Assembly: GCA_963556195.1 (NCBI GenBank)
Contig: OY744544.1
Span: 47,102,984 to 47,166,983, forward strand
From: Sepiola atlantica
Lineage: Eukaryota > Mollusca > Cephalopoda > Sepiida > Sepiolidae
Direction: 5' to 3'
Length of the DNA stretch: 64,000 bases
Position 1 is the stretch's first letter; every line of letters starts with the position of its first letter. The notes below the pieces were generated by a model. The model worked only from the letters and a program-made list of their open reading frames with translations, was not told the DNA's origin and did not search any database. The translations under genes were made by a program, and so were the position numbers. Positions 21,612 to 36,310 of this stretch are shown in pieces.

Positions 21612-23774
21612 ACTTGATATATGTTTGATTGTGCCTTAAAGTCTGTGTTCGACTTGATATATGTTTGATTGTGCCTTTAAGTATGTGTTCGACTTGATGT
21701 ATGTTTGATTGTGCCTTTAAGTCTGTGTTCGACTTAATATTTGTTTGATTGTGCTCTTACGTCTGTGTTCGACTTGATATATGTTTGATTGTGCCTTTAA
21801 GTGAGTGTTCGACTTGATATATGTTTGATTGTGTCGTAAAGTCTGTGTTCGACTTGATATATGTTTGATTGTGCTCTTACGTCTGTGTTCGACTTGATAT
21901 GTGCTTGATTGTGCCTTTAAATCTGTGTTCGACTTGATATATGTTTGATTGTGCCTTTAAGTCTGTGTTCGACTTGATATATGTTTGATTGTGCCTTTAA
22001 GTCTGTGTTCGACTTGATATATGTTTGATTGTGCCTTACAGAGTGTGTTCGACTTGATATATGTTTGATTGTGCCTTTAAGTGAGTGTTCGACTTTATAT
22101 ATGTTTGATTGTGCCTTTAAGTCTGTGTTCGTCTTGATATATGTTTGATTGTGCCTTTAAGTCTGTGTTCGACTTTATATATGTTTGATTGTGCCTTTAA
22201 GTGAGTGTTCGACTTGATATATGTTTGATTGTGCCTTTAAGTCTGTGTTCGACTTTATATATGTTTAATTGTGTCTTAAAGTCTGTGTTCGACTTGATAT
22301 ATGTTTGATTGTGCTCTTACGTCTGTGTTCGACTTGATATATGCTTGATTGTGCATTTAAGTGAGTGTTCGACTTGATATATGTTTGATTGTGCTTTTAA
22401 GTCTGTGTTCGACTTGATATATGTTTGATTGTGCCTTTAAGTCTGTGTTCGACTTGATATATGTTTGATCGTACCTTTAACTCTGTGTTCGACTTGATAT
22501 ATGTTTGAATGTTCCTTTAAGTAAGAGTTCGACTTAATATATGTTTGATTGTGCCTTTAAGTGAGTGTTCGACTTTTTATATGTTTGATTGTGCCTTTAA
22601 GTCTGTGTTCGACTTTATATATGTTTGATTGTGCCTTTAAGTGAGTGTTCGACTTAATATATGTTTGATTGTGCCTTTAAGTCTGTGTTCGACTTTATAT
22701 ATGTTTGATTGTGCCTTTAAGTGAGTGTTCGACTTTATATACGTTTGATTGTGCTTTTAAGTCTGTGTTCGTCTTGATATATGTTTGATTGTGCCTTTAA
22801 GTCTGTGTTCGACTTTATATATGTTTGATTGTGCCTTTAAGTCTGTGTTCGACTTGATATATGTTTGATTGTGCCTTTAAGTCTGTGTTCGACTTTATAT
22901 ATGTTTGATTATGCCTTATAGTGTGTGTTCGATTTGATATATGTTTGATTGTGCCTTTAAGTCTGTGTTCGACTTGATATATGTTTGATTGTGCCTTTAA
23001 GTGAGTGTTTGACTTGATATATGTTTGATCGTGCCTTTAAGTCTGTGTTCGACTTGATATATGTTTGATTGTGCCTTTAAGTGAGTGTTCGACTTGATAT
23101 ATGTTTGATGGTACCTTTAAGTGAGTGTTCGACTTAATATATGTTTGATTGTGCCTTTAAGTCTGTGTTCGACTTTATATATGTTTGATTGTGCCTTTAA
23201 GTGAGTGATCGACTTAATATATGTTTGATTGTGCCTTTAAGTGAGTGTTCGACTTGATATATGTTTGATTGTGCCTTTATGTCTGTGTTCGACTTGATAT
23301 ATGTTTGAATGTTCCTTTAAGTGAGTGTTCGACTTAATATATGTTTGATTGTGCCTTTAAGTCTGTGTTCGACTTTATATATGTTTGATTGTGCCTTTAA
23401 GTGAGTGTTCGACTTTATATATGTTTGATTATGCCTTATAGTGTGTGTTCGATTTGATATATGTTTGATTGTGCCTTTAAGTCTGTGTTCGACTTTATAT
23501 ATGTTTGATTGTGCCTTTAAGTGAGTGTTCGACTTAATATATGTTTGATTGTGCCTTTAAGTCTGTGTCGACTTTATATATGTTTGATTGTGCCTTTAAG
23601 TGAGTGTTCGACTTGATATATGTTTGATTGTGCCTTTAAGTGAGTGTTCGACTTTATATATGTGTGATTGTGCCTTATAGTGTGTGTTCGACTTGATATA
23701 TGTTTGATTGTGCCTTTAAGTCTGTGTTCGACTTTATATTTGTTTGATTGTTTTTTTTAGTTTGTGTTCGACTA
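21612..23774. repeat. 40-bp satellite, about 54 copies, with 80-bp higher-order pattern
   Basis: Unit: GACTTGATATATGTTTGATT followed by GTGCCTTTAAGTCTGTGTTC. Nearly all units are exactly 40 bp; one unit near 23568 is 39 bp and shifts the rest. Two diagnostic sites vary: GTCTG/GTGAG and GACTTGATAT/GACTTTATAT/GACTTAATAT. From about 22540 onward units alternate GTGAG and GTCTG, giving an 80-bp higher-order repeat, while the first third is mostly GTCTG. Coding is excluded by stop codons. Confidence 0.97.
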
Positions 23775-24938
<1,164 letters not shown>

Positions 24939-26230
24939 CAGTTTGATTATATAATAACATTTCAAACAAAATAAACTCTCACACGTTTAAACTGCATAGA
25001 GTTTTCGAATTGTATTTCCAATAATACCAGTAACGTATTTTGATTCGTCCAATTAAGATGGCCGCTGAATTGTAGAAATCCACGTGAGAAATCCTTCTTT
25101 CATTGTTGTGACCTTAAAAACTCTTTTAATGTATTCGTCTCAGATAAATTATAGTATTACATAGTCATTTTTCTTCTCTTATTCTAAAATGTATGTTGAG
25201 TTCCTTTTTTAGCTTTGATACCGAACATGGGTGCGTGTTGAATATGTGTTGCTTTTTTCTCTTTTCTCTTCCTCGATGTCGAATATGAGCGTGCGTTGCG
25301 TAGGTCCTTTCTCTTCTTCGTTCTGTTGAAATATGCGTGTGTAATTATTTTGTTCTATTCTCCCGTCGCTTGTTCCTTAAATTCGTGTCGTCTATTTTTT
25401 CAACCATTCTGCTCCTCGTAACTTCTGTCTGCTGCCGTGTTGATTGATTCTTCGTGTGTGGTTAGGACCCGCGTTCGAATAATTCGTTGAATTTATAGAA
25501 GAATTAAGATAAGACCGAGATTCTCGAAATGGAAGTTTATTTGAGAGAACGTATTTTAAGCAATGATAAGTACAATTTACGTTTAATTTTAAGAGAGAGA
25601 GAAACAGTTATTTTCCCAACCTTGGATAGATGGGTAGGTAGATATACTGGCAGACAGACAGACAACCAGATAGTGCTGATGGCCGCGTACGGCCTCATAG
25701 TTTTGCCGTTTTCTAAGACCTATTGCTCAGTGTCCGTTCGCTACGGGATTGCAAAACAGACTGATTATAAAATCTAATCATTTCTTCTCTGTTCTCACGT
25801 GATGTCATATCCGTGGGCCACTTTTTCCTCGTCGTCCTGAGTTATTATCTGTGATCCTGATCCCACTTCGTCAAATCTGATCTCGAAGTCCTATCAGTCT
25901 AGAATATACGCTGTTTGTTTGTTTGTTTCCTGAACGGGCAAGTCATAGTGACCGTACTCATTCATATATGCCAAAATGTATACCAGTGGATCTACGATCC
26001 ATAATCAAATATTAGTTAACTGTTGTCAAATTCACATCTACTTGTATAGTTCACAAAATAGGAAACAATTGTAAGATCCAAATAAACACATGTTTGAAAC
26101 AGTTTGAGATAGTCGGACTTTTGAATAATTTATACATGGTGATTGCAACTTCTTGTTTATCGAAGTTTAATTAATGAAATTTAATGAAACCCACAATGAA
26201 TAATACTAACCCTAAGTTATGTCAATTTTC
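24939..26230. other. Anonymous AT-rich DNA
   Basis: Pyrimidine-rich TCTCTTTTCTCTTC-type stretches at 25250-25330 and TAGGTAGATA/GACAGACAGACA short repeats at 25630-25665. No gene recognised. Confidence 0.4.
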
Positions 26231-26235
26231 ATAGT

Positions 26236-26432
26236 ACAGGTGAAACGCCGAAATGAAAATATATATATAGTCGCCATCTAAAAAAATCTAGACAGAGGCT
26301 AGCTAAGGAACGATAAACATGTTTTTTTAGCTAGAAAATTATGAAAGGAAGTTATGGTTATTCCTTAGCTAGTATATTTCTTTTTGTTTGACAACTATAT
26401 TTTCCGCTCAATTTTCATTTCGGCATTCGCCG
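26236..26432. mobile_element. MITE-like element with imperfect terminal inverted repeats
   Basis: Left end ACAGGTGAAACGCCGAAATG, AAAATATATATATAGT; right end ACTATATTTTCCGCTCAATT, TTCATTTCGGCATTCGCC, which mirrors the left with small indels. An inner inverted pair (GCTAGCTAAGGAA / TTCCTTAGCTAG) gives a fold-back internal structure. The left-end word TACAGGTGAAACGCCGAA recurs at 50473, so the end belongs to a dispersed family. Confidence 0.55.
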
Positions 26433-26567
26433 TTGACAACGAAACTTGTCATAACTTATGTTTTTAATGTATTCTAAATGAATAAATGGGAAACTGTATT
26501 AACATTAAAATGACTTATGCTTTAATCTATGACACACCATCTAATAAATTAGTATTGTGTAATTTGC

Positions 26568-26570
<3 letters not shown>

Positions 26571-26628
<58 letters not shown>
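26571..26628. repeat. (TA)n array
   Basis: About 29 TA units; the LINE 3' fragment on the minus strand ends directly at its right edge. Confidence 0.97.
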
Positions 26629-26629
<1 letters not shown>

Positions 26630-26633
<4 letters not shown>

Positions 26634-26885
26634 TCGGGCTGGTTGCCCGGACCATATTGACCCAAGTCCTCCATACTTCCCTGTTCATCGTGGCTCTGTG
26701 AAGATTTTTGAGTTGAGAACCAGTATCCTCGGTCAACTGGTTTGTGTACGTCTTATAGAGTCGACCAACTTTGACTGTTCCGTGTGTTGGCGTCCATCAA
26801 ATCAGATCACTGATAACCTCTTCTTTGCTTCTATAACAATGTCCAGCGAATCTCATTCTCCTTTCTTTTATTACTGATGATAATT
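26630..26885 (-). pseudogene. Non-LTR retrotransposon ORF C-terminal fragment
   Basis: Minus-strand translation gives RRMRFAGHCYRSKEEVISDL, stop, then WTPTHGTVKVGRLYKTY, TNQLTEDTGSQLKNLHRATM and NREVWRTWVNMVRAT. This is the characteristic RR-R-AGH-YR ... W.P.HG ... GR...TY...L..DTG...L...M.DR..W..... region after the RT domain in many invertebrate endonuclease/RT LINEs. Only the 3' end remains, as expected of a 5'-truncated insertion, and its 3' end abuts (TA)n at 26628. One in-frame stop. Confidence 0.75.
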
Positions 26886-26899
26886 TATTAGATGTGTGC

Positions 26900-26904
<5 letters not shown>

Positions 26905-26959
<55 letters not shown>
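26905..26959. repeat. (TA)n array
   Basis: About 27 TA units, immediately followed by the left copy of a 24-bp direct repeat that flanks the SINE insertion. Confidence 0.97.
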
Positions 26960-26962
<3 letters not shown>

Positions 26963-27337
26963 AACACTTTAATATTTAATACACAGATTTATAGTAAAAA
27001 AAACTTTAAAGATGTAATAGTTTTGAAAGTAGAGAACCATGAAGTTGAGATAAGTTGGTTGCTATTTGCGACAAAACGAGTTCCACGCGAACGTTGAACA
27101 CTGGACAATAATAACGCTTTCTCCTGTTTCCCTGGGTAAGAGTATTTCAATGTCAAATGAATGTATGTGCTGATTGTCGGTAGCCGTGTGGTCCCGAGCG
27201 TTGGTCTCGTAATTCTAGCCTGAATTTATGAACTGCGTTTGATCCCATGCGAGATCCTACAACCGCCACTCCCGCACTGATGAGGGCAAAAAGACCAAAA
27301 CGATATCGCCTGTAGATAATAAACACTTTAATATTTA

Positions 27338-27339
<2 letters not shown>
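26957..27339 (+). mobile_element. tRNA-type SINE insertion flanked by 24-bp target duplications
   Basis: The exact direct repeat ATAATAAACACTTTAATA-TTTAAT is at 26957-26980 and 27316-27339. Near the 3' end of the enclosed 335 bp is a tRNA-like head: A-box-like TAGCCGTGTGGTCCCGAGCG (27181) and B-box-like GCGTTTGATCCC (27236), then a tail CACTGATGAGGGCAAAAAGA, CCAAAACGATATCGCC. tRNA-headed SINEs with conserved central domains are known in cephalopods and other molluscs; I cannot name the family. The long duplication supports retrotransposition, although an array-mediated rearrangement next to (TA)n is possible. Confidence 0.6.
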
Positions 27340-27417
<78 letters not shown>

Positions 27418-27418
27418 G
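27340..27418. repeat. (TA)n(GA)n array
   Basis: TA run passing at 27371 into a GA run of about 24 units. Confidence 0.95.
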
Positions 27419-27525
27419 AGAGAGAAAAAGAGAGAGTAAGAAAGTTGGGTTAAGGACGCAGTATCACTCCTTGTTTTTCAACTTTAATAAAATCTGATTA
27501 ATTTCTCATTTCTCATTGTCATTCA

Positions 27526-27532
<7 letters not shown>

Positions 27533-27584
<52 letters not shown>

Positions 27585-27593
27585 TATATATAT
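27533..27593. repeat. (TA)n array with AATATT interruption
   Basis: TA dinucleotides with one internal TTAA break at about 27578. Confidence 0.95.
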
Positions 27594-27674
27594 GATAAAT
27601 ACTGAAAACTAACACATAAAAAAATTATATCTCCTTATAATATTTTATGTGGATACATGAAGTACTAATATGAT

Positions 27675-27675
<1 letters not shown>

Positions 27676-27700
<25 letters not shown>
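27676..27700. repeat. Short (TA)n array
   Basis: Directly abuts the left end of the dispersed repeat at 27701. Confidence 0.9.
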
Positions 27701-27705
<5 letters not shown>

Positions 27706-27893
27706 GGAAGTTTCTCAACCATTAAAACTATATATATAGAAAATTAAAAAATAATAACTTTTTAGTCCCAAGTCGTTCAGTGGAAAATCACTCATTTAAG
27801 TCAATTTATTTTTTACAGTTATTATATTAGTTTGCTTCTAACATTATTTAAGGGATCATCAGTTGTTTACCATGAATAACTGTTTCGGGAATT

Positions 27894-27896
<3 letters not shown>
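27701..27896 (-). mobile_element. Dispersed repeat, copy 1, bracketed by (TA)n
   Basis: From GTCTCGGAAGTTTCTCAACC to AACTGTTTCGGGAATTTAAA this 196-bp segment is about 88 percent identical to 42277-42467. It has (TA)n on both sides. Read on the minus strand its tail contains CCGAAACAG ... CAACTGATGATCCC, the kind of 3'-region motif found in non-autonomous retroelements. No coding capacity. Confidence 0.8.

Positions 27897-27974
<78 letters not shown>
27897..27974. repeat. (TA)n array
   Basis: About 39 TA units at the right end of dispersed-repeat copy 1. Confidence 0.97.
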
Positions 27975-27977
<3 letters not shown>

Positions 27978-28205
27978 ACATTATCCTTTCCTTAAACATT
28001 TTTTATCAATCGTAATATACTTTACACTTACTAATTATCATACTTCGAACTGACGAAACCTCGAGGCCAACGCTTCCCGCAACATCACAAATACGAAAGT
28101 CGAAATCATACGAAAGTTTTTTCGGAAGCGCCGACCAAGGCTCGTCTCATAAAATCGATACAAACTTCTTACTATCTTTCACAGATTTTTAAAACATTTT
28201 ATTTT
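27975..28205. other. Anonymous DNA
   Basis: Contains a short CpG-bearing patch (28050-28145). Nothing recognised. Confidence 0.35.
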
Positions 28206-28430
28206 AGCACTTTTCTTTGTAAACACATTATTTTAAAATTCTTTTCTCGTTAAAACATCTTTTCTTTTTTACACAGTTCTTTCCAAATTACTATTCTCTT
28301 TAAAAGATTTCTTTTTTAAAACATAGTAACTTTTTCACACTTTTCTTTTTAAACACTTTATTTTAAATTCTTTTTAACGTTAAAACATCTTTTCATTTTA
28401 AAACATTTCTTTTTAAGCATGGTAAACTTT
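28206..28430. repeat. T-rich imperfect direct repeat, about 131-bp spacing
   Basis: CACTTTTCTTTGTAAACACA ... CGTTAAAACATCTTTTC at 28207 recurs as CACTTTTCTTTTTAAACACT ... CGTTAAAACATCTTTTC at 28338. Confidence 0.7.
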
Positions 28431-31611
<3,181 letters not shown>

Positions 31612-31653
31612 TATATATACAATAGTTTCGTTAAAAGTAAAACGCCTAGCTTG

Positions 31654-31682
31654 GTAGCTAAGAACAGATACTACACTTTGAA
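31654..31682 (-). repeat. Isolated antisense U2 snRNA fragment
   Basis: The 23-mer TAAGAACAGATACTACACTT-TGA is an exact antisense match to U2 snRNA nt about 30-52, the segment containing the branch-site-pairing GUAGUA. Flanks do not match U2. Confidence 0.75.
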
Positions 31683-31989
31683 TAATTTATTTACTATGAG
31701 GTAAACACATTTACAGTGTAAAAATTTAGGCACAAGTGCATCAAAATTATGAGGAAATGGGTGTGGTTGGTTATCCTTAGTCAAAAGATATAAAAATGTC
31801 TATCCTACTCTTTACTAGAATCATTTCAGTCACCACAATGCACCATTTTCTATAGGGGCCATCCTACTGAAGATGTCCCCAAATGTGTTGGATTTTTTTG
31901 CCAAAAGGCCAAGGAATTATTAAAAATGTTTTTCTAACAAAGTAGATTTATTTAAAAACAAAACTCAAATTCTGATTAAATTCATTATT

Positions 31990-32195
31990 GAATTATCTTT
32001 TAATGAGAAGGGCCATGTAGTGTCGGTTTTGTTGTCATAAGACCGTCCTTCAAAGAATTAGCTCCTCTTTTTAAGGGGTGTGGGTAATCCCGACAGGTAT
32101 TACATCCTCCTTTTGAGAAGAGGGTTATGTAGAATCTGTTCTGTTTTTATGATACCATCTTCCCAGGAACTATCATGATAAATGGTACTTTAGGC
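31990..32195 (+). mobile_element. U2-family copy (short sub-family), sense
   Basis: Modules CTCCTCTTTTTAAGGGGTGT, CATCCTCCTTTTGAGAAGAG, GTAGAATCTGTTCTG and TTATGATACCATCTTCCCAG are the reverse-strand equivalents, in order, of the 76-bp tandem units at 12247-12500. The U2-derived part is decayed (TGTAGAATCTGTTCTG for TGTAGTATCTGTTCT). Confidence 0.65.
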
Positions 32196-32485
32196 TTTGA
32201 TCGCCTAGTTTTTCATGTTTGTTGCGTTTTTGCTTTGTTTTGTAAAATTAGCAATGAAAATAGCCACACCAAGAAATAAATGCACAGGAGCATTTTACAA
32301 ATATATTGGTGTTTGTCGAAGTTTTACAGAATGACGTAAATCTGTCCTTTATGACATTGAAATGGTATAAAATTGCATAAAAAATATTAAATATAGCATA
32401 GCTCTGGCCTTACATTATTGAGCCTTTATAATTACTTATGTTATAAATTTATATTTGAATAGAAAAAAATCTAAATCAAAATAAG

Positions 32486-32489
<4 letters not shown>
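32196..32489. other. Anonymous AT-rich DNA
   Basis: Nothing recognised. Confidence 0.35.

Positions 32490-32535
<46 letters not shown>
32490..32535. repeat. (TA)n array
   Basis: About 23 TA units, 310 bp beyond the stop codon of the Penelope-like ORF on its 3' side. Confidence 0.97.
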
Positions 32536-32538
<3 letters not shown>

Positions 32539-32846
32539 AGTTATGAAAATATATTTATGGCAATTAAGCTACACAGAGGCTCCCGGGGGGAATCTTCAGT
32601 CTAAAATGCATGAAGTTAGTTTTGCCGGGTGTTTTTATATACATCGCTAGCTAGTTAACCAATTAGATTCTTTGTAGTTCTCTTAGCCAATCGTTGGGCT
32701 TCTCACGAACAAAGGTCCGGTTAGTTTTACTTCTTATTTCCTGTTCTATTTTTCTGTTTTCCATAAAGTGGCCTATATCCTGTTTCTTTGTTGTGTCAAC
32801 ATTATGGGTGAACTTATTTGAACACGTGGTTCCTTATATTTCAATT

Positions 32847-35105
32847 TTAGGTTTTAGTTTTTAAGTTGTTAGATTTTATTCTGTGTAGGCAGCTGTTTGC
32901 TATCTCACTTCTACAGTTTAATAGATGTTGTGGGTCTTTAACGTTTAGGATTTCAAATTTCTCATTCAGACATAATTTACATGTACTAGCCTATCGTATT
33001 ATGTTCCATTCAATTATTGGTGAGCGTCCATTTTCTTTGAGCTCCCAATTGTGGTTTGCTAGTGCTTTTTTAATTCGATGTTCTCTGTTTTTAAATGTGC
33101 TTTTGTGGTCATAGTATCTGGTTTTAAAATCTAGGGAGGTCATACCCGCGTAGTACTTCTTGTTATTCGGTCTTTCTTTGGCAAATAGTGTGGCTTGGTA
33201 AACAATACTTTTGATTAGGCATTTATTTTGTAGTGGACAAAGTCTACGATTTATGCAGTTACAACTTTTCTCTTCATTGCTAACTTTTTCACTCCTATTC
33301 GGGTGATTACTATTAGGGTTTTAGTTATTTCTATTTGTAGTGTTTATATTTTTGGTCTTCTTAGTGTATTTTTGCTATATTTGTCACTTTTTTATGTAAT
33401 TTGTGATTTTTTCTTCCTCTCTGCTGTTCTCTTTTAGTATTTTGGTTTTGCGTGCCTTAATTATCATTTCTAGGTTTTCGCAGCAGCTGTAGGATAGTTT
33501 GTAAGGTTATTTTTATTGAATATTTTATGCAGGAGATTGGTTACAAGGAAGTGTTTTTCAATAAGATTTAGGAATTTTTGCCCAGTTTAGTTTTTAGCAT
33601 CTGGTTATAGGGCGGTGTATAATAGATTATATTTCTTTTTCTTTTATTTTTTCTTTTATTTTTTTTATTGGTGTCCTGTTTCTTATATTTAATTTCGGTA
33701 TTATGGTAACCACTAATTTTTAGAGCTGTATTGTAAATGTTCCTTGATTTTTTTAAACATTTCATTGCTATAATTATTGATAAGCCTACGTTCGAGAAAA
33801 TTCAGAATCTGTTTTATGACTGATGGGGGGTGATTAGACTTTGAGTTTACATATATTGGATTGGCGTTATCTTTTAGGTATGGTTCGTAAGTATTTTTAT
33901 TGAAGTTTAACGTGACATCTAGAAAGTGAGTTGTTTTATGTTAGTCAGTACTTCTACTTTTAGGCCTAGTTTTTTCATTTCTATATGTATAATTTTTCTT
34001 GAAGTTTTCTCCTTTGACTTTGTTGGAATCTCTTATTATTGCTAATCCATCATCTCTATATAGGCCGATATCTGTATTACCAAATATATTTGTGAGTGTA
34101 TATAAAATGAATAAGACCACAAGAGCTGATGCCTCTGCAGAGTCAAGGGCACCCATGGCCAAATCAAAGGACTTTGTCATATTTGTTTTAATCCATTGGT
34201 CACCATTATTGATTAAAACTAATCTCCTACATTTTTTAATGATGTGGATTTCATCCTTGGGTATATTAGTATACATCTTGGCAAATTCTAGGGCGATGTT
34301 GAAGAGTTCTTCTGATATAGACGGATAGAAATAAACTATGTCAAATTGTAGAAAGGTACATTTGTTCTTATTTTCGATATGGTTAAACCAAGTGATTGCT
34401 TCGGCAGTATTCACCCATTGGTTTAATTCTAGGTCTTTTTTTTATTTGTTTGTTGATTCTAGATAGAATTGTTTTACTAATTCTTCACAGATTAATGCTG
34501 GGATTATTGTTAAAGTTACTTTTGTGGTTTTTAAATAACATAGAGGCTTCCTTAGGTTTTAATTTACTAACTTTATCGCTAATGTTTAGTTTATCGATGA
34601 TTTGTTTACTTTCAGTATTTATTATATATATTTAATTACGTTCGCTTGTAACTAGTTTTTTGTAGTTTTTCGTAATGTTTTCTCTGAGTGGTGTATTATA
34701 CTCTTGTTTATCTATTTTATAAAAATACCTAGTTCTATCCGCTTTTACGAAGATTTTGAGTTGTTTATGTTTTTAACGATGGTGTGAAATTGTTTTTGGA
34801 AATTATTATGTTGTTTGTGAAATTCTAAATCCTTAATTACATTTAAGAGGTCATTTTCAAAGCTAATCATGAGATCAATTGGTTTAGCGTTTTTAGGCTT
34901 TTGAATCCGTAGGATTCTTTTGTATCTGGGTGTTTATCTTTATTATTAAGGAAGAAGGGTGCTCGCCATCGCATTCGGCGCGTTAATGCGTCCGTTTTTT
35001 TGTTAATTAATTTAATAATGCATTCATGCTTGCTAGGTGTTGGAATATTCTTAAGTGATGTTTTTAAGTTAACTTTTTCTATATTATTTTTCAGTGGTAA
35101 AATAA
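32847..35105 (-). pseudogene. Penelope-like element ORF (RT + GIY-YIG endonuclease), lightly broken
   Basis: Penelope-like retroelements encode a telomerase-related reverse transcriptase and, in this class, a C-terminal GIY-YIG nuclease. In minus-strand order: N-terminal block KKTDALTRRMRWRAPFFLNN (about 35010); ADRTRYFYKIDKQEYNTPLR; LKPKEASMLFKNHKSNFN; LNQWVNTAEAITWFNHIENK (about 34420); RT motif A TFLQFDIVYFYPSISEELFN; catalytic IGLYRDDGLAIIRDS (about 34070, both Asp present); YTPPYNQMLKTKLGKN (about 33600); Cys block CNCINRRLCPLQNKC; nuclease YYAGMTSLDFKTRYYDHKST (about 33160); KLCLNEKFEILNVKDPQHLL; stop at 32847. It carries several frameshifts and stops (for example between RT blocks at 34.5-34.8 kb and before CKLCLNEK), but every catalytic motif is readable. 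Confidence 0.92.
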
Positions 35106-35245
35106 ATTCTTGTGAAAGTGCTCAACTGCCTAAATATTACTATTTCATGTATCCACCTTAACAATAACCCTAAAAAATGTTCACTTCTGCATTTTCAAGA
35201 TATTTACCTCTAATAATTAATTAATATTCAATTGTTAATCGTCAG

Positions 35246-35294
35246 ACCTTCTGACGATAAGAGCGTTATCTTTGAAAAGCCATGGCTTAAAGGT
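35246..35294 (+). ncRNA. Hammerhead ribozyme, type I (HHR3)
   Basis: Stem I ACCTT/AAGGT (35246-35250 with 35290-35294), core CTGACGA (35251-35257), stem II arm AAGA/TCTT closed by a GCGTTA loop, core GAA (35274-35276), stem III hairpin AAGCCATGGCTT (35277-35288, perfect), cleavage base A at 35289. C3, U4, G5, A6, G8, A9, G12, A13, A14 and the A15.1-U16.1 pair are all as required; position 7 is C, which is allowed. The 10.1-11.1 pair is U-U instead of the usual G-C. Hammerheads have been reported in Penelope-like retroelements; this one lies 140 bp upstream of such an ORF but in the opposite orientation. Confidence 0.8.
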
Positions 35295-35407
35295 AATTTT
35301 GTATTTATATTCCTTGTTTGAACACTTGATGAGTTAATGGACTTGTAAACTAAGCGAATTTTATCTATTTCATCACTTAAACTTACTTTATAAGTGGTGA
35401 CCAATTA

Positions 35408-35485
35408 GTAATACTACTCCTACTACTATTAATAATAACAATAATAATATAAACGTCCGTGTGTCACTACTACTAGTACTACTAT

Positions 35486-35517
<32 letters not shown>

Positions 35518-35537
35518 ATAATAATAATAATAATAAC

Positions 35538-35610
<73 letters not shown>
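35408..35610. repeat. (TAC)n/(TAA)n compound trinucleotide array
   Basis: TACTACTAC and AATAATAAT runs with a few interruptions; reading frames across it in both strands are artefacts. Confidence 0.95.
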
Positions 35611-35619
35611 GCAGTACTC

Positions 35620-35800
35620 CACCATGATATAATTCCAATAATCGTAGGAGCACTATGAACAGTCCCAAAAGACCTGGCGAAAAGAATCGGGGAAATTGGA
35701 ATCAAATTGATCACTGAGAACATACAAAGAACATACAAAGGACATCAATGATCAAAACAGCTGCAATCTTAGGAAAATCCTCGAATGCGGAAACCAGCCC
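35620..35800 (+). pseudogene. Possible LINE ORF C-terminal fragment
   Basis: Plus translation gives IIPIIVGAL, stop, TVPKDLAKRIGEIGIK, then LITENIQRTYKGH and, one frame over, NLRKILEC. The pattern I(P/I)VVIGALG.(V/I)...L...I..IGI.......Q....G...ILRKVL is a common tail of invertebrate non-LTR pol proteins. Short and based on pattern recall, so tentative. It directly follows a (TAA)n array. Confidence 0.45.
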
Positions 35801-36029
35801 GCATAAGCGATGAATGGCAACCAGTCACACGGAAGTTACAATAGGAACAAAACCAAAACCACAAGAAGAACACTATCGCACGTACCGAGGAACAGTAAAT
35901 GCTAGAAATTTCATAAACTGCCTCTCCCCCAAAAAGAGATAGTACGAGCCTCGGCCGATACCACACAAAATAGTCGTAAAAGGTAAAGGAGGATGGGAAG
36001 ACCGAATAGGGACAGCACTAACCAGACAT

Positions 36030-36310
36030 CCACTGGAAGATTGTGGAGAGTGCTGGAACCTTGGGGAGGCTTATTGCCTCTCAAATTACAGAGGAGACAA
36101 TGGTCGTTGCCAGCGAGTAATCAATGGTAGGCGGCTGTTGCGATACCGCAAGGTCATTTGCGGTGGTTATCGGAAAAGGTGGAGAGTACTAGAAATCTGT
36201 GGAGGCTTTTTGTCACTCAGACTCCAGGGAACACCATCGGTTGTTGTCGGTGAGCGATCACTGACGATGACTTGTGTGATAACTCCTAGTGAGTACAAGT
36301 TATAATAATA
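36030..36310. repeat. Diverged tandem duplication, about 138 bp
   Basis: GTGGAGAGTGCTGGAACCTT ... GAGGCTTATTGCCTCTCA ... GTCGTTGCCAGCGAGTAATC at 36041 corresponds to GTGGAGAGTACTAGAAATCT ... GAGGCTTTTTGTCACTCA ... GTTGTTGTCGGTGAGCGATC at 36179. GC content is above the local background. Confidence 0.75.

Noticed and set aside
27276..27312. CTGATGA GGGC ... GACC AAAACGATATCG in the SINE tail as a hammerhead
   Set aside because: G12 is replaced by A and neither stem III nor stem I can be formed; only core-like wording.
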